A stretch of 24,589 nt of DNA from Alphaproteobacteria bacterium (GTDB lineage: Bacteria; Pseudomonadota; Alphaproteobacteria; UBA8366): contig JASLSL010000364.1 of assembly GCA_030743445.1 (NCBI GenBank), positions 1 to 24,589 of the forward strand, in the 5' to 3' direction. The position numbers and the translations under genes were made by a program. Below, one piece after another: positions 8,591-17,784 of this stretch. Position 1 is the stretch's first letter. Each line of letters begins with the position of its first letter. Under the pieces are notes generated by a model. The model was not told where the DNA came from. It ran no database searches and saw only the letters and a program-made list of their open reading frames with translations.

Positions 8591-9884
8591 GCGCGGTATC
8601 GAGCGGCGCACCCATTACGCCGTCGGCGATCCTTGCCGCCAAATCCTCGCCGACGACCGGGGTGGCGTAGCGGGAAAACTTCGCCCGTACCGCCGCCTCA
8701 CCCGGCGGAATTCCCGGGTCGCCCGCGACGGTCGTCACGGCGGTCGTGGTTTCCATGTCGCCGGCAGTGACGGTCAGCGTCGCGCCCCGGCTTTCGGCCG
8801 CGCTTAGCGCCTCGTCGACCTCGATCTCGACCAGCGATTCCAAGCGCCGGATTTCCCGGTCGCCGAGCGCCGCGTCGGTATAGGCCTCGGGTCCCAGATC
8901 GCCCGCGACCAGGGCATGGGCGAGACCCCAGGAAAGGCTGAACTGCGCCTGGATCGCGGACTGTGGATCGCGGTTTCCGCAATATTGGATCGCCTCGTCG
9001 TAAATCTCGAGTTTGAGTCCGGAGATCGGTCCGGTATCCGACCCGTGCGCCGCGCGCCAGTCGAGCGCGCATTGCGCACCGTAGTGGACATGGCGCACCG
9101 CGGCGAAGGGCTTCAGGTACCCCTCCAGGATCAGATACTCGCCGGCCGGCGTCAGCTCGGGCACCGGGCCGCCGAGGGCAAGCTCGCCATAGGCCGCGAT
9201 CGCGTCCACCGGCGCGGTCACCCCGGCACTCGCGGCGACGGCGGCCATCAGGCCGAGCGCCGCGCCATGGCCGACATAGGTGTTGCGCGCGGTGGCCCCG
9301 GCGGCGACCGGGGCATAGAGACTGAACGGCACCTGGCAGGCGACGGTGCGGATCGCCGTGGCGCCCGCCGCCGCGTCGCCGCTAAGCATGCGCGAGGCAC
9401 TGGCGGCGGCGGCCAGCGCGCCCCAGGCGCCATCGACGTGCATGCCGGGCCGGATGCGCAGCGCCTCGCCCATCCGCCCGCCGACCTCGTAGCCGGTGAT
9501 GATCGCGCGAAGCGTCGTCGCCAAATCTCGCGCCTCGGCGAGGCCGAGCGCCACCGCCGGCGGGATCGCGTGCAGGCCGGGTCGGCCGTGGGCGCGGGCG
9601 AGCCCTTCGCAGGCCTCGTCCCAGCAGGCGCCGAGCGCGATCAGGAACGCGGCCGCACTCGGCGCGAGCGCGTGGCTCGTGCCCGGCAGCTCGACCCGGC
9701 CGGGTTCGAGATCACCCAACTGGCGGGCGAAGGCGGCCGGCTCGGGCTTCGCCAGTGCCGCGACAAAACATCCCATGGTGTCGAGCAGTAGCAGCCGGGC
9801 GCGGGCATGGACCGCCGCGTCCACGAGCGGGTCGTCCGCATGGAGCCAGCGCAGAACTTCGTCCAATGTCGATGTCGCGGTCAT
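8565..9884 (-). CDS. MmgE/PrpD family protein
   Basis: This family includes 2-methylcitrate dehydratase, cis-aconitate decarboxylase and iminodisuccinate epimerase; members act on small di- and tricarboxylic acids in the cytoplasm. The 439 residues cover the all-helical domain and the smaller alpha/beta domain. Support comes from the N-terminal LLLLDTMGCFVAAL, from LPGTSHALAPSAAAFLIALGAC, from AIITGYEVGGRMGEALR, from HVDGAWGALAAAASASRML, and from the second-domain KPFAAVRHVHYGAQCALDW. The start ATG 9884-9882 yields the usual N-terminus. The gene is convergent with hyuA (26-base overlap) and divergent from the TAXI binding-protein gene across 171 bases. PrpD-like genes often accompany TRAP and hydantoinase genes, which suggests a shared catabolic pathway, but the substrate is unknown. 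Confidence 0.92.
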   Translation of the reverse strand: MTATSTLDEVLRWLHADDPLVDAAVHARARLLLLDTMGCFVAALAKPEPAAFARQLGDLEPGRVELPGTSHALAPSAAAFLIALGACWDEACEGLARAHGRPGLHAIPPAVALGLAEARDLATTLRAIITGYEVGGRMGEALRIRPGMHVDGAWGALAAAASASRMLSGDAAAGATAIRTVACQVPFSLYAPVAAGATARNTYVGHGAALGLMAAVAASAGVTAPVDAIAAYGELALGGPVPELTPAGEYLILEGYLKPFAAVRHVHYGAQCALDWRAAHGSDTGPISGLKLEIYDEAIQYCGNRDPQSAIQAQFSLSWGLAHALVAGDLGPEAYTDAALGDREIRRLESLVEIEVDEALSAAESRGATLTVTAGDMETTTAVTTVAGDPGIPPGEAAVRAKFSRYATPVVGEDLAARIADGVMGAPLDTALSSVLPTR

Positions 9885-9978
9885 TTGGTCGCCTTTTCCC
9901 CAAATGCGGATTTACCATAAGTCGCCACGGAGCATAGAGACAGGCGCGATTGATGCTGCTAACCTACGGCCACATCAA

Positions 9979-10003
9979 GGATAATGAGCATCTCTTGTTA
10001 TCC
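9979..10003. promoter_or_regulatory. 25-base interrupted palindrome upstream of the TAXI transporter
   Basis: GGATAA (9979-9984) and TTATCC (9998-10003) are perfect inverted 6-base arms around a 13-base spacer, in the 171-base gap between the divergent MmgE/PrpD and TAXI genes. The left arm overlaps GATAAT, which resembles a -10 box, but I see no matching -35 at correct spacing. It could be an operator for a dimeric regulator; a six-base arm can also occur by chance. Confidence 0.25.
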
Positions 10004-10055
10004 GGTAAAATTACAAACGGCCCTAATGAATGGGCGAACGACATAGGGAGGAACC

Positions 10056-11201
10056 ATGTCTCGAATCACCAAGTTAGTCGCGACCGGCGCTGGCCTAGCG
10101 ATGTTCGCCGCCGGCGCGGCACTCGCCGCCGAAGTCAAACTGCCGAAGCAGATGACGTGGACGGCCTACGGCACGACCTCGACCGGCTATCAACAGTCGG
10201 TCGCCATCGGTAACGTGCTGAAGAAGAATTACGGCATGCAGCTCAACATCAAGACGGGCAAGAATGACGTCGCCCGGATGCTGCCGTTGAAGGCGCGCAA
10301 AGCCGATTTCTGCGCCTGCGGCATCGCCTTCTATTTCGCCCACGAAGGCGTCTTCATGTTCGGCAAGAAGAACTGGGGACCGCAGGCGATCAGCCTGGCG
10401 TTCGCCTCGATCGGCGGCGCCGGCATCGGCGTCGGCGTGGCCAAGGACACCGGCGTCAAGAAATACAGCGACCTCAAGGGCAAGCGCATCGCCTGGATTC
10501 GCGGCTCCCCGGCGCTGAACCAGAACGCGGCCTCGTTCCTCGCCTATGGCGGCCTGACCTGGAAGGACGTCAAGAGGGTCGAGTTCGGCGGCTGGAAGGA
10601 TTCGATCAACGGCATCATCAACAATCAAGTGGACGCCGGCACGATGTCGACGATCTCGCCGCACTCGAAGCGCATCGAGGCCTCGCCGCGCGGTCTGATC
10701 TTCCCGCAGATGGACCATAACGATAAGGCCGCTTGGAAGCGGATGAATTCCGTTGCCCCGTGGGCGCAACCGCACATGGCGACGATCGGCGCCACCGTTT
10801 CCAAGGACAAGCCGTGGACCGGATCGGGCTATTTCTATCCGGCCCTGGTCAGCAACAACGACCTTTCCACCGACACGGTCTACAGCCTCGTCAAGGGTAT
10901 CGACGCGAGCTACGGCGACTTCAAGGGCACCGCGCCGGGCGTCGACGGTTGGCACAAGAGCCGCCAGAACTTCCAGTGGGTGGTTCCCTGGCATTCGGGC
11001 GCGATCAAGTTCTGGAAGGAGATCGGGGTCTGGTCCTCGGCGGCCCAGACGCATAACGACGGTCTGCTGAAGCGCCAAGGCGTTCTCGCGGCGACCTGGA
11101 AGAAGTACAAGGCGTCGCCCGAGGGCGACTTCCAGGCGGGTTGGATGAAGGCGCGCGCGGCTGGCCTGAAGGCCGCCGGCATGCCCGTGATCTTCAACTG
11201 A
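10056..11201 (+). CDS. TAXI family TRAP transporter solute-binding protein
   Basis: TAXI proteins are the periplasmic receptors for TRAP systems that use a fused QM permease, and they usually bind organic acids or amino acids. The ATG at 10056 follows an excellent Shine-Dalgarno sequence (GGGAGGAACC). Residues 1-24 are a signal peptide ending AALA before AEVKLP. The mature part has the type-2 periplasmic binding fold expected of TAXI: TWTAYGTTSTGYQQSVAIGNVL near the start of the mature chain, DLKGKRIAWIRGSP in the middle, and INGIINNQVDAGTMSTI later. At 381 residues it is somewhat longer than the commonest TAXI proteins (~320). The permease gene follows 27 bases downstream, so the two form an operon. 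The ligand is unknown; the hyuBA-prpD neighbours make a cyclic amide or its acid product a reasonable guess. Confidence 0.92.
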   Translation: MSRITKLVATGAGLAMFAAGAALAAEVKLPKQMTWTAYGTTSTGYQQSVAIGNVLKKNYGMQLNIKTGKNDVARMLPLKARKADFCACGIAFYFAHEGVFMFGKKNWGPQAISLAFASIGGAGIGVGVAKDTGVKKYSDLKGKRIAWIRGSPALNQNAASFLAYGGLTWKDVKRVEFGGWKDSINGIINNQVDAGTMSTISPHSKRIEASPRGLIFPQMDHNDKAAWKRMNSVAPWAQPHMATIGATVSKDKPWTGSGYFYPALVSNNDLSTDTVYSLVKGIDASYGDFKGTAPGVDGWHKSRQNFQWVVPWHSGAIKFWKEIGVWSSAAQTHNDGLLKRQGVLAATWKKYKASPEGDFQAGWMKARAAGLKAAGMPVIFN

Positions 11202-11228
11202 TCCAGGCCTGAAGAAGAAAACACGCCC

Positions 11229-13283
11229 ATGAGCACTCGGGCGCCCGAAGACAAGGAGGCGGTGGCGGAGGTTTCCCGCCACCGTCCTCTTTCCGGGTTT
11301 TGGCATCTGGCACTGCTGTTGGCGTCGGGGCTGGCAATATTCTTGTCGGCCTATCAGATGTTCAATGTCGGCAGCTTCCTGATGGATGGCGACAACCTTT
11401 GGGGCCTTCCGTTCATGCTCAGCCAGGCCATCGGAGTTAATTTCAATCTTTTGGGGCTGCAATACCTCTATTGGCTGGTGTTCCTGTTATTGCCGTTCGT
11501 ATTTGTTTATTGGCCGGCTTACAAATCGGCGCCGAACGAATACGTCCCTTGGTACGATATCTTCCTGTTCGGCCTGACCATGGCCGTCTGCGTCTATTTC
11601 GTCATCCAAGGCGACCGAATTCTCGACGAAGGTTGGGAATACGAGGTGCCGGAAGACGCGGTGGAGGCGCAGTACCTGACCTACGTTCTCTGGGCCCTGG
11701 TCCTCGACGCGACGCGGCGGGCCGGCGGCATCGCCATCTTCGTGATCGTCGCGCTGTTCTCGGTATATCCCTTCGTCGCCGATCAATTGCCGGGCATTTT
11801 GCTGGCCTCGTCTCCCGATTGGATGGAAATCGGCAACCGCATGTCGATGAGCAACGAGGCGATCTTCGGAATTCCGATGCGCGCCTTCGGCACCCTGGTG
11901 ATCGGGTTCCTGATTTTCGGCGTGGCGTTGACGCATACGGGCGCGGGTTCGTTTTTCCTTAATCTCGCGTTCGCTCTGTTGGGCCATGTCAGGGGCGGAC
12001 CCGCGAAGGTCGCGATCTTCGCGAGCGGGCTCATGGGGTCGGTCAGCGGCAGCGTGGTGACCAATGTGCTCACCACCGGCGTGATGACGATTCCGACGAT
12101 GAAGCGGGTCGGTTTCCGTCCGGCCTATGCCGGCGGCGTCGAGGCTTGCGCGTCGACCGGCGGGGTGCTCATGCCGCCGATCATGGGCGCGACCGCGTTC
12201 GTCATGTCGCTGTTCCTCGAAGTCCCCTACATAGAAGTCGCGAAAGCGGCGGTCATTCCCTCCTTGCTTTATTATTTCGGACTGTTCGTTCAGATCGATG
12301 CCTATGCGGCCCGGAACGATCTGAAAGGACTGCCGACCGAGGAAATGCCGAGCCTCGTCAAGACGATGAAGGAGGGCTGGTATTTCATCGCGGTGTTCGC
12401 GCTTTTGATCTGGATGTTGGTGTTCCTCAACCAGGAAACCATCGCGCCTTACTATGCGACGGTCCTGTTGATCGTCCTGAACCAGATTTTCCCCTACCAT
12501 CGCTGGAACCGGCAGAAATTTTTCGACTTTATCGCGTCCGTGGGCAAGCTGTTCGCGGAATTGGCGGCCCTGCTGGCGGGGATCGGCCTGATCGTCGGAG
12601 CGCTCGTGGTGACCGGCAAGATCGGCAATCTGGCCAGCGATCTCTTGGCGATCGCCGGCGGGTCGACGATGATTCTGCTGCTGATGGGCGCTTTCACCAG
12701 CTTCGTCCTCGGCATCGGCATGACCGTGACCGCGGCCTATGTGTTCCTGGCGATCGCCTTGGCGCCGGCGTTGATCAAGGGCGGGTTGGATCCAATGTCG
12801 GTCCATATGTTCATCTTCTACTGGGGTATGTTGAGCTTCATCACCCCGCCGGTCGCGCTCGGCGCGTTCGCGGCGGCGCCGATCGCGAAAGCCGATCCCA
12901 TCCGCACCGGGTTCGAGGCGATGCGGTTGGGCAGCATCATCTATTTCATTCCCTTCTTTTTCGTGTTCGATCCCGCCTTCATCTTGCAGGGGCCGATCGC
13001 CCAGACCGGGTTCCTGTTCGTACAGGCGCTCGCTGGCATCGTGATCGTCGCCGGCGCCCTGCAGGGCTATATGCTGTTCATCGGCACGATGAGCAACGGC
13101 CTCGTCGGCATTTTCAGCCGGGCATGTTTCGCCGTCGGCGGCATTGCGCTGGCGACGCCGGGCAACGACGTGATCAATATGACCAATGCGGAACTAGCGA
13201 TCTGGACCGCGGTTCTGATCGGGATCGGCGGCGCCGCGGCCTTCGTCGACCGCCGCCAATTGATCGCCGACAGCGCCGACTGA
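11229..13283 (+). CDS. TRAP transporter fused permease (4TM/12TM, DctQM type)
   Basis: The 684-residue membrane protein combines a DctQ-like N-terminal part (about residues 1-190, four helices) with a DctM-like transport part, the architecture that pairs with TAXI receptors. Diagnostic stretches are GPAKVAIFASGLMGSVSGSV, VEACASTGGVLMPPIMGATA and FYWGMLSFITPPVALGAFAA. After the last, about 110 residues add further hydrophobic segments before the tail VDRRQLIADSAD. It acts in the inner membrane, driven by an ion gradient. The start at 11229 leaves 27 bases after the receptor gene, with AAGAAGAAA just upstream but no strong Shine-Dalgarno sequence. It ends 45 bases from the convergent small gene after ureG; that gap has a direct repeat of CCGCCGTT but no clear terminator. 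Confidence 0.93.
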   Translation: MSTRAPEDKEAVAEVSRHRPLSGFWHLALLLASGLAIFLSAYQMFNVGSFLMDGDNLWGLPFMLSQAIGVNFNLLGLQYLYWLVFLLLPFVFVYWPAYKSAPNEYVPWYDIFLFGLTMAVCVYFVIQGDRILDEGWEYEVPEDAVEAQYLTYVLWALVLDATRRAGGIAIFVIVALFSVYPFVADQLPGILLASSPDWMEIGNRMSMSNEAIFGIPMRAFGTLVIGFLIFGVALTHTGAGSFFLNLAFALLGHVRGGPAKVAIFASGLMGSVSGSVVTNVLTTGVMTIPTMKRVGFRPAYAGGVEACASTGGVLMPPIMGATAFVMSLFLEVPYIEVAKAAVIPSLLYYFGLFVQIDAYAARNDLKGLPTEEMPSLVKTMKEGWYFIAVFALLIWMLVFLNQETIAPYYATVLLIVLNQIFPYHRWNRQKFFDFIASVGKLFAELAALLAGIGLIVGALVVTGKIGNLASDLLAIAGGSTMILLLMGAFTSFVLGIGMTVTAAYVFLAIALAPALIKGGLDPMSVHMFIFYWGMLSFITPPVALGAFAAAPIAKADPIRTGFEAMRLGSIIYFIPFFFVFDPAFILQGPIAQTGFLFVQALAGIVIVAGALQGYMLFIGTMSNGLVGIFSRACFAVGGIALATPGNDVINMTNAELAIWTAVLIGIGGAAAFVDRRQLIADSAD

Positions 13284-13328
13284 AGATTTCTTGGGAACAC
13301 CCGCCGTTCGGCCGCCGTTGTCAAAATC

Positions 13329-13580
13329 CTAACCCGTCATCGGGTTGATCGCATCTTTTGCGCGCCGATCTTTCCGTCTTTTCGTCAAGCCGATGGCCGC
13401 AACCCCCATGCAAAGCAGTAGTGCCACGGCGAGACCGACTAGGGCAGCCTTATCGAACCCGGCGATCCATTCGCCCGTCGGACCGTGGACCGGATGGGCC
13501 ATCGCTGGATGGACCATCGCCACGCCGGCGCCGAGGCCGAGAAGCGCGCTGAATACGACAGTGCGTAATCTCTCGGTCAT
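13329..13580 (-). CDS. Small membrane protein at the end of the urease operon, function unknown
   Basis: I do not recognise this gene with certainty. The ATG at 13580 is preceded by GGAGGAG at good spacing; an in-frame TTG at 13598 overlaps the ureG stop and is less likely. The 83 residues have a signal-peptide-like start (MTERLRTVVFSALL, cleavage near AMA before HP at 29), a short His- and Pro-containing segment (HPVHGPTGEW), one membrane helix (about 44-65) and a basic tail (TKRRKDRRAK). It begins 14 bases after ureG on the same strand, so it is very probably co-transcribed with the urease genes. The segment AHPVHGPTGEW with a following GF slightly resembles the mature start of HupE/UreJ nickel permeases, but it lacks their other helices. 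It could be a degenerate UreJ, a small transporter partner, or unrelated. Confidence 0.65.
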   Translation of the reverse strand: MTERLRTVVFSALLGLGAGVAMVHPAMAHPVHGPTGEWIAGFDKAALVGLAVALLLCMGVAAIGLTKRRKDRRAKDAINPMTG

Positions 13581-13594
13581 CGGAAACTCCTCCT

Positions 13595-14239
13595 TCAAGC
13601 AATCTGTTGAGTTGCCTCGTTCGACGCAAGGCCGCCGACCTCGACGATGAATTGGGCGATCGACTCCAAGCCCATGCCCTGCTTCAGGTTGGTGAAAACG
13701 AAAGCCCGGTCGCCGCGCATCTTCCTCGAGTCCCGGTCCATCACGTCCAAATCGGCGCCGACCAACGGCGCCAGATCGATCTTGTTGATCACCAACAGGT
13801 CGGAGCGAGTGATCCCGGGTCCGCCCTTGCGCGGGATCTTGTCGCCGGCCGAGACGTCGATCACGTAGATCGTGATGTCGGCGAGCTCGGGCGAGAACGT
13901 GGCCGCCAGGTTGTCGCCCCCGGATTCGATGAAGATCAAGTCCAGCGCCGGAAATCGACCCCTCATCTCGGCGACCGCGGCGAGGTTGATCGAGGCATCC
14001 TCGCGGATCGCGGTGTGCGGACAGCCGCCGGTCTCGACGCCCAGGATGCGGTCGGGCGGAAGCGCGCCACTCCGGGTCAGGAATTCCGAATCCTCTCGTG
14101 TGTAGATATCGTTGGTGATCGCGGCGATGTCGTAAGCGTCGCGCATCGCCTTGCAGAGCGCATCGACCAGCGCCGTCTTGCCCGACCCGACCGGGCCGCC
14201 TATGCCGACCCGAAGGGGTCCACTGTCATTCGAAGTCAT
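13595..14239 (-). CDS. ureG: Urease accessory GTPase UreG
   Basis: UreG is a SIMIBI-class GTPase that delivers nickel to the urease apoprotein in a complex with UreD and UreF. The 214 residues contain the P-loop GPVGSGKT (15-22), the nickel-binding Cys-Pro-His motif (73-75, in GGCPHTAIRED), the ESGGDNL segment (105-111) and the guanine-specificity motif NKID (152-155). Length is typical and no key residue is missing. The ATG at 14239 overlaps the ureF stop in an ATGA arrangement, so translation is coupled. Intact UreG indicates that the metal-loading machinery is under selection, which matters for interpreting the unusual UreC. Confidence 0.97.
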   Translation of the reverse strand: MTSNDSGPLRVGIGGPVGSGKTALVDALCKAMRDAYDIAAITNDIYTREDSEFLTRSGALPPDRILGVETGGCPHTAIREDASINLAAVAEMRGRFPALDLIFIESGGDNLAATFSPELADITIYVIDVSAGDKIPRKGGPGITRSDLLVINKIDLAPLVGADLDVMDRDSRKMRGDRAFVFTNLKQGMGLESIAQFIVEVGGLASNEATQQIA

Positions 14240-14934
14240 GATCTGAACAACCTCGTGTATTGGGTTTCATGTTGCATCGACGTCCAGTCGACCATCGCGG
14301 TCGCGGCGCCGATATCGTCGAAGTCGCGTTCCAGCGTTGCGCCCGCGGCCTCGGCGACGACGGACTCCAGCGCCGCGGTGATCCGTTGCCCTTCGGTCTG
14401 GCCGAGCGGGATCAAGCGGACACCGGCCGAGACCAGATTCGCGGCGACCGCATGCAGGAAGGCGGTCAGCGCCGGCTCGACCGCCAGGCCGTGGAAGCCG
14501 CAAGCCGCACCGACCGCAATCGAATAGGCCGGCTTGCGTCCCATGGCGGAGAACCTCGCCGCGAGATCGTCGAGCCCCCCATGGGGCCAGGCCTCGCGCA
14601 GGGTGGCGAGAAAGGCCTCGCCCTGGGCCGAGCTCTCGAGCGCCGCCTCCGAGGTCGCCCGCATCGCATCGCCCCATTCGGCGATCCCGGCGAGGCGTTC
14701 CATATCGCCCGCCGTGGCGGCCTCGTGCGCTTGGCGGAACAGGGTCGCGTCGACCCGTCCCGATCCCTCGCGAATGATGCCGGCAATCCAGTCGAGCAGG
14801 GTGTCGCCATCGCCGACCATGCCCGCCTCGACCGCATATTCGAGCCCGCTCGAATAGGTATAGGCGCCGACCGGGAAGGCCGGCGAAAGCCACGCCGCCA
14901 GGCGATAGGTCATGGGGTTCATATCAGTGGTCAT
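14236..14934 (-). CDS. ureF: Urease accessory protein UreF
   Basis: UreF bridges UreD and UreG on the urease apoprotein and acts as a checkpoint for UreG GTP hydrolysis during nickel insertion. I chose the ATG at 14934, which overlaps the ureE stop by 11 bases and has AGG seven bases upstream; in-frame ATGs at 14922 and 14913 are alternatives. This gives 232 residues, the usual size. The family signature LSPAFPVGAYTYSSGLE lies at about 16-32, and the C-terminal half has the expected helices with VRLIPLGQTEGQRI. The protein is all-helical and cytoplasmic. The C-terminal tail (TQYTRLFRS) corresponds to the conserved end that contacts UreD. Confidence 0.95.
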   Translation of the reverse strand: MTTDMNPMTYRLAAWLSPAFPVGAYTYSSGLEYAVEAGMVGDGDTLLDWIAGIIREGSGRVDATLFRQAHEAATAGDMERLAGIAEWGDAMRATSEAALESSAQGEAFLATLREAWPHGGLDDLAARFSAMGRKPAYSIAVGAACGFHGLAVEPALTAFLHAVAANLVSAGVRLIPLGQTEGQRITAALESVVAEAAGATLERDFDDIGAATAMVDWTSMQHETQYTRLFRS

Positions 14935-15412
14935 GCGCGTGCCTATGGTGATTTTGATGGTGATGACCGCCGCCATTGCCGGCATAGGCGCCGTCCTCGG
15001 GCGTGAACGGCGCCCGCTTGCGCTCGGTCCGGCCGCCGAGGCCCCGCACCATCGCCTCGATCACGTGGTCATGGCGGAACCGGATGCCGCCATCGTCCAG
15101 CACCTGGACCGGCAGGTGGCGGTTGCCGAGGTGCCAGGCGAGCCGGGCGGTCTCGCGTGCGCCCTCGCCATGGACGTCGATCACGTCCTCGGCGGCGGCG
15201 GCGACCGTGATCCAACCGCCATCCTCGAGCTGCAATCCGTCGCCATGGCGCAGCACCGCCGCCCGCTCCAGATCGAGCAGGAAGGCCATGCCGTCCTCGG
15301 TGGTGAGCCGCACGCGACGGCGGTGCCGATTGTCGAAGTCGAGGGTCACGCGGCCGACCGCCTGATCCGCCGGCCAATCGCCAGCACCATGGAAATGTGT
15401 CGCCCGTTTCAT
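14924..15412 (-). CDS. ureE: Urease accessory protein UreE, nickel metallochaperone
   Basis: UreE is a dimeric nickel chaperone that passes Ni to UreG. The ATG at 15412 has GGAGGG about seven bases upstream; the in-frame ATG at 15424 overlaps the ureC stop and would contain that Shine-Dalgarno sequence, so I prefer 15412 (162 residues). The peptide-binding N-terminal domain is followed by the metal-binding domain with LAWHLGNRHLPVQV; the histidine at 99 is the conserved dimer-interface nickel ligand. The C-terminal 13 residues (150-162) include eight histidines, a His tail used in some species for nickel storage. UreE sits between ureC and ureF, spaced 11 bases from ureC. Confidence 0.96.
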   Translation of the reverse strand: MKRATHFHGAGDWPADQAVGRVTLDFDNRHRRRVRLTTEDGMAFLLDLERAAVLRHGDGLQLEDGGWITVAAAAEDVIDVHGEGARETARLAWHLGNRHLPVQVLDDGGIRFRHDHVIEAMVRGLGGRTERKRAPFTPEDGAYAGNGGGHHHQNHHRHAHDH

Positions 15413-15423
15413 CGCACCCTCCA

Positions 15424-17133
<1,710 letters not shown>

Positions 17134-17136
17134 GGC

Positions 17137-17448
17137 TCAGCCCTCCACCTTGCCGTTGACGAGGCCGTTGAAGCCGTAGACCGCCCGCTTGCCGGCATAG
17201 GCGACGAGTTGGACCTCGCGGCTCTGGCCCGGCTCGAAGCGCACCGCGGTGCCGGCCGGGATGTCGAGCCGGTAGCCCTTGGCCGCCTCGCGGTCGAACT
17301 CGAGCGCGGTGTTGGTCTCGAAGAAGTGATAGTGCGAGCCGACCTGGACCGGCCGATCGCCGGTGTTGCCGACGGTCAGGCTCAAGGTCTCGCGTCCTTC
17401 ATTGAGGGTGATCGAGCCGTCCTTGCAGATGATCTCTCCGGGTTTCAT
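17137..17448 (-). CDS. ureB: Urease beta subunit UreB
   Basis: UreB is a non-catalytic structural subunit of the (UreABC)3 trimer. The ATG at 17448 follows GGGAGGTG at ideal spacing and gives 103 residues, the usual size; the frame is open upstream of it only as an overlap with ureA. It begins MKPGEII, and the conserved core VGSHYHFFETN lies at 36-46, followed by FDREAAKGYRLDIPAGTAVRFEPG and the terminal YGFNGLVNGKVEG. Eleven bases separate it from ureA and three from ureC. No residue looks unusual. Confidence 0.97.
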   Translation of the reverse strand: MKPGEIICKDGSITLNEGRETLSLTVGNTGDRPVQVGSHYHFFETNTALEFDREAAKGYRLDIPAGTAVRFEPGQSREVQLVAYAGKRAVYGFNGLVNGKVEG

Positions 17449-17459
17449 GGCACACCTCC

Positions 17460-17762
17460 CTATCGGATCGGCTGGTGGACGGTGACCAGCTTGGTCCCGT
17501 CGGGGAAGGTCGCCTCGACCTGAATTTCGTGCAGCATCTCGGCGATGCCGTCCATCACCTGGTCGCGGGAAATCACCGTGCCGCCGTCGCGCATCAAGTC
17601 GGCGACACTGCGGCCGTCGCGCGCGCCCTCGACCACGTAATCGGTGATCAGGGCGATGGCTTCCGGGTAGTTCAGCTTGACCCCTCGTTCGAGCCGCCGC
17701 TCGGCCACCATGGCGGCGGTCGCGACCAGCAGCTTGTCCTTTTCGCGTGGCGTGAGATTCAT
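17460..17762 (-). CDS. ureA: Urease gamma subunit UreA
   Basis: UreA is the small helical subunit at the trimer vertices of urease. The protein is 100 residues, exactly the standard size, starting MNLTPREKDKLLVATAA and ending FPDGTKLVTVHQPIR, both family-typical. The middle contains LNYPEAIALI and VEGARDGRSVADLM. The ATG at 17762 follows GGGGAGGAGTTGAGGC, a strong ribosome binding site. It is separate from ureB, as in most proteobacteria, not fused as in Helicobacter. Confidence 0.98.
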   Translation of the reverse strand: MNLTPREKDKLLVATAAMVAERRLERGVKLNYPEAIALITDYVVEGARDGRSVADLMRDGGTVISRDQVMDGIAEMLHEIQVEATFPDGTKLVTVHQPIR

Positions 17763-17784
17763 GCCTCAACTCCTCCCCAAATTC

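Noticed and set aside
11313..11328. Sigma-54-like TGGCAC-N5-TTGG inside the fused TRAP permease gene
   Set aside because: It has TTGG in place of TTGC, lies within coding sequence, and has no gene start downstream that it could serve.
13284..13328. Terminator between the fused permease and the small convergent gene
   Set aside because: There is a direct repeat of CCGCCGTT but no convincing stem and no T-tract.
17449..17769. Possible UreA-UreB fusion from the open frame reaching 17769
   Set aside because: The extension is in a different frame from ureA and encodes low-complexity Arg-rich sequence; separate ureA and ureB genes with good ribosome binding sites are clear.
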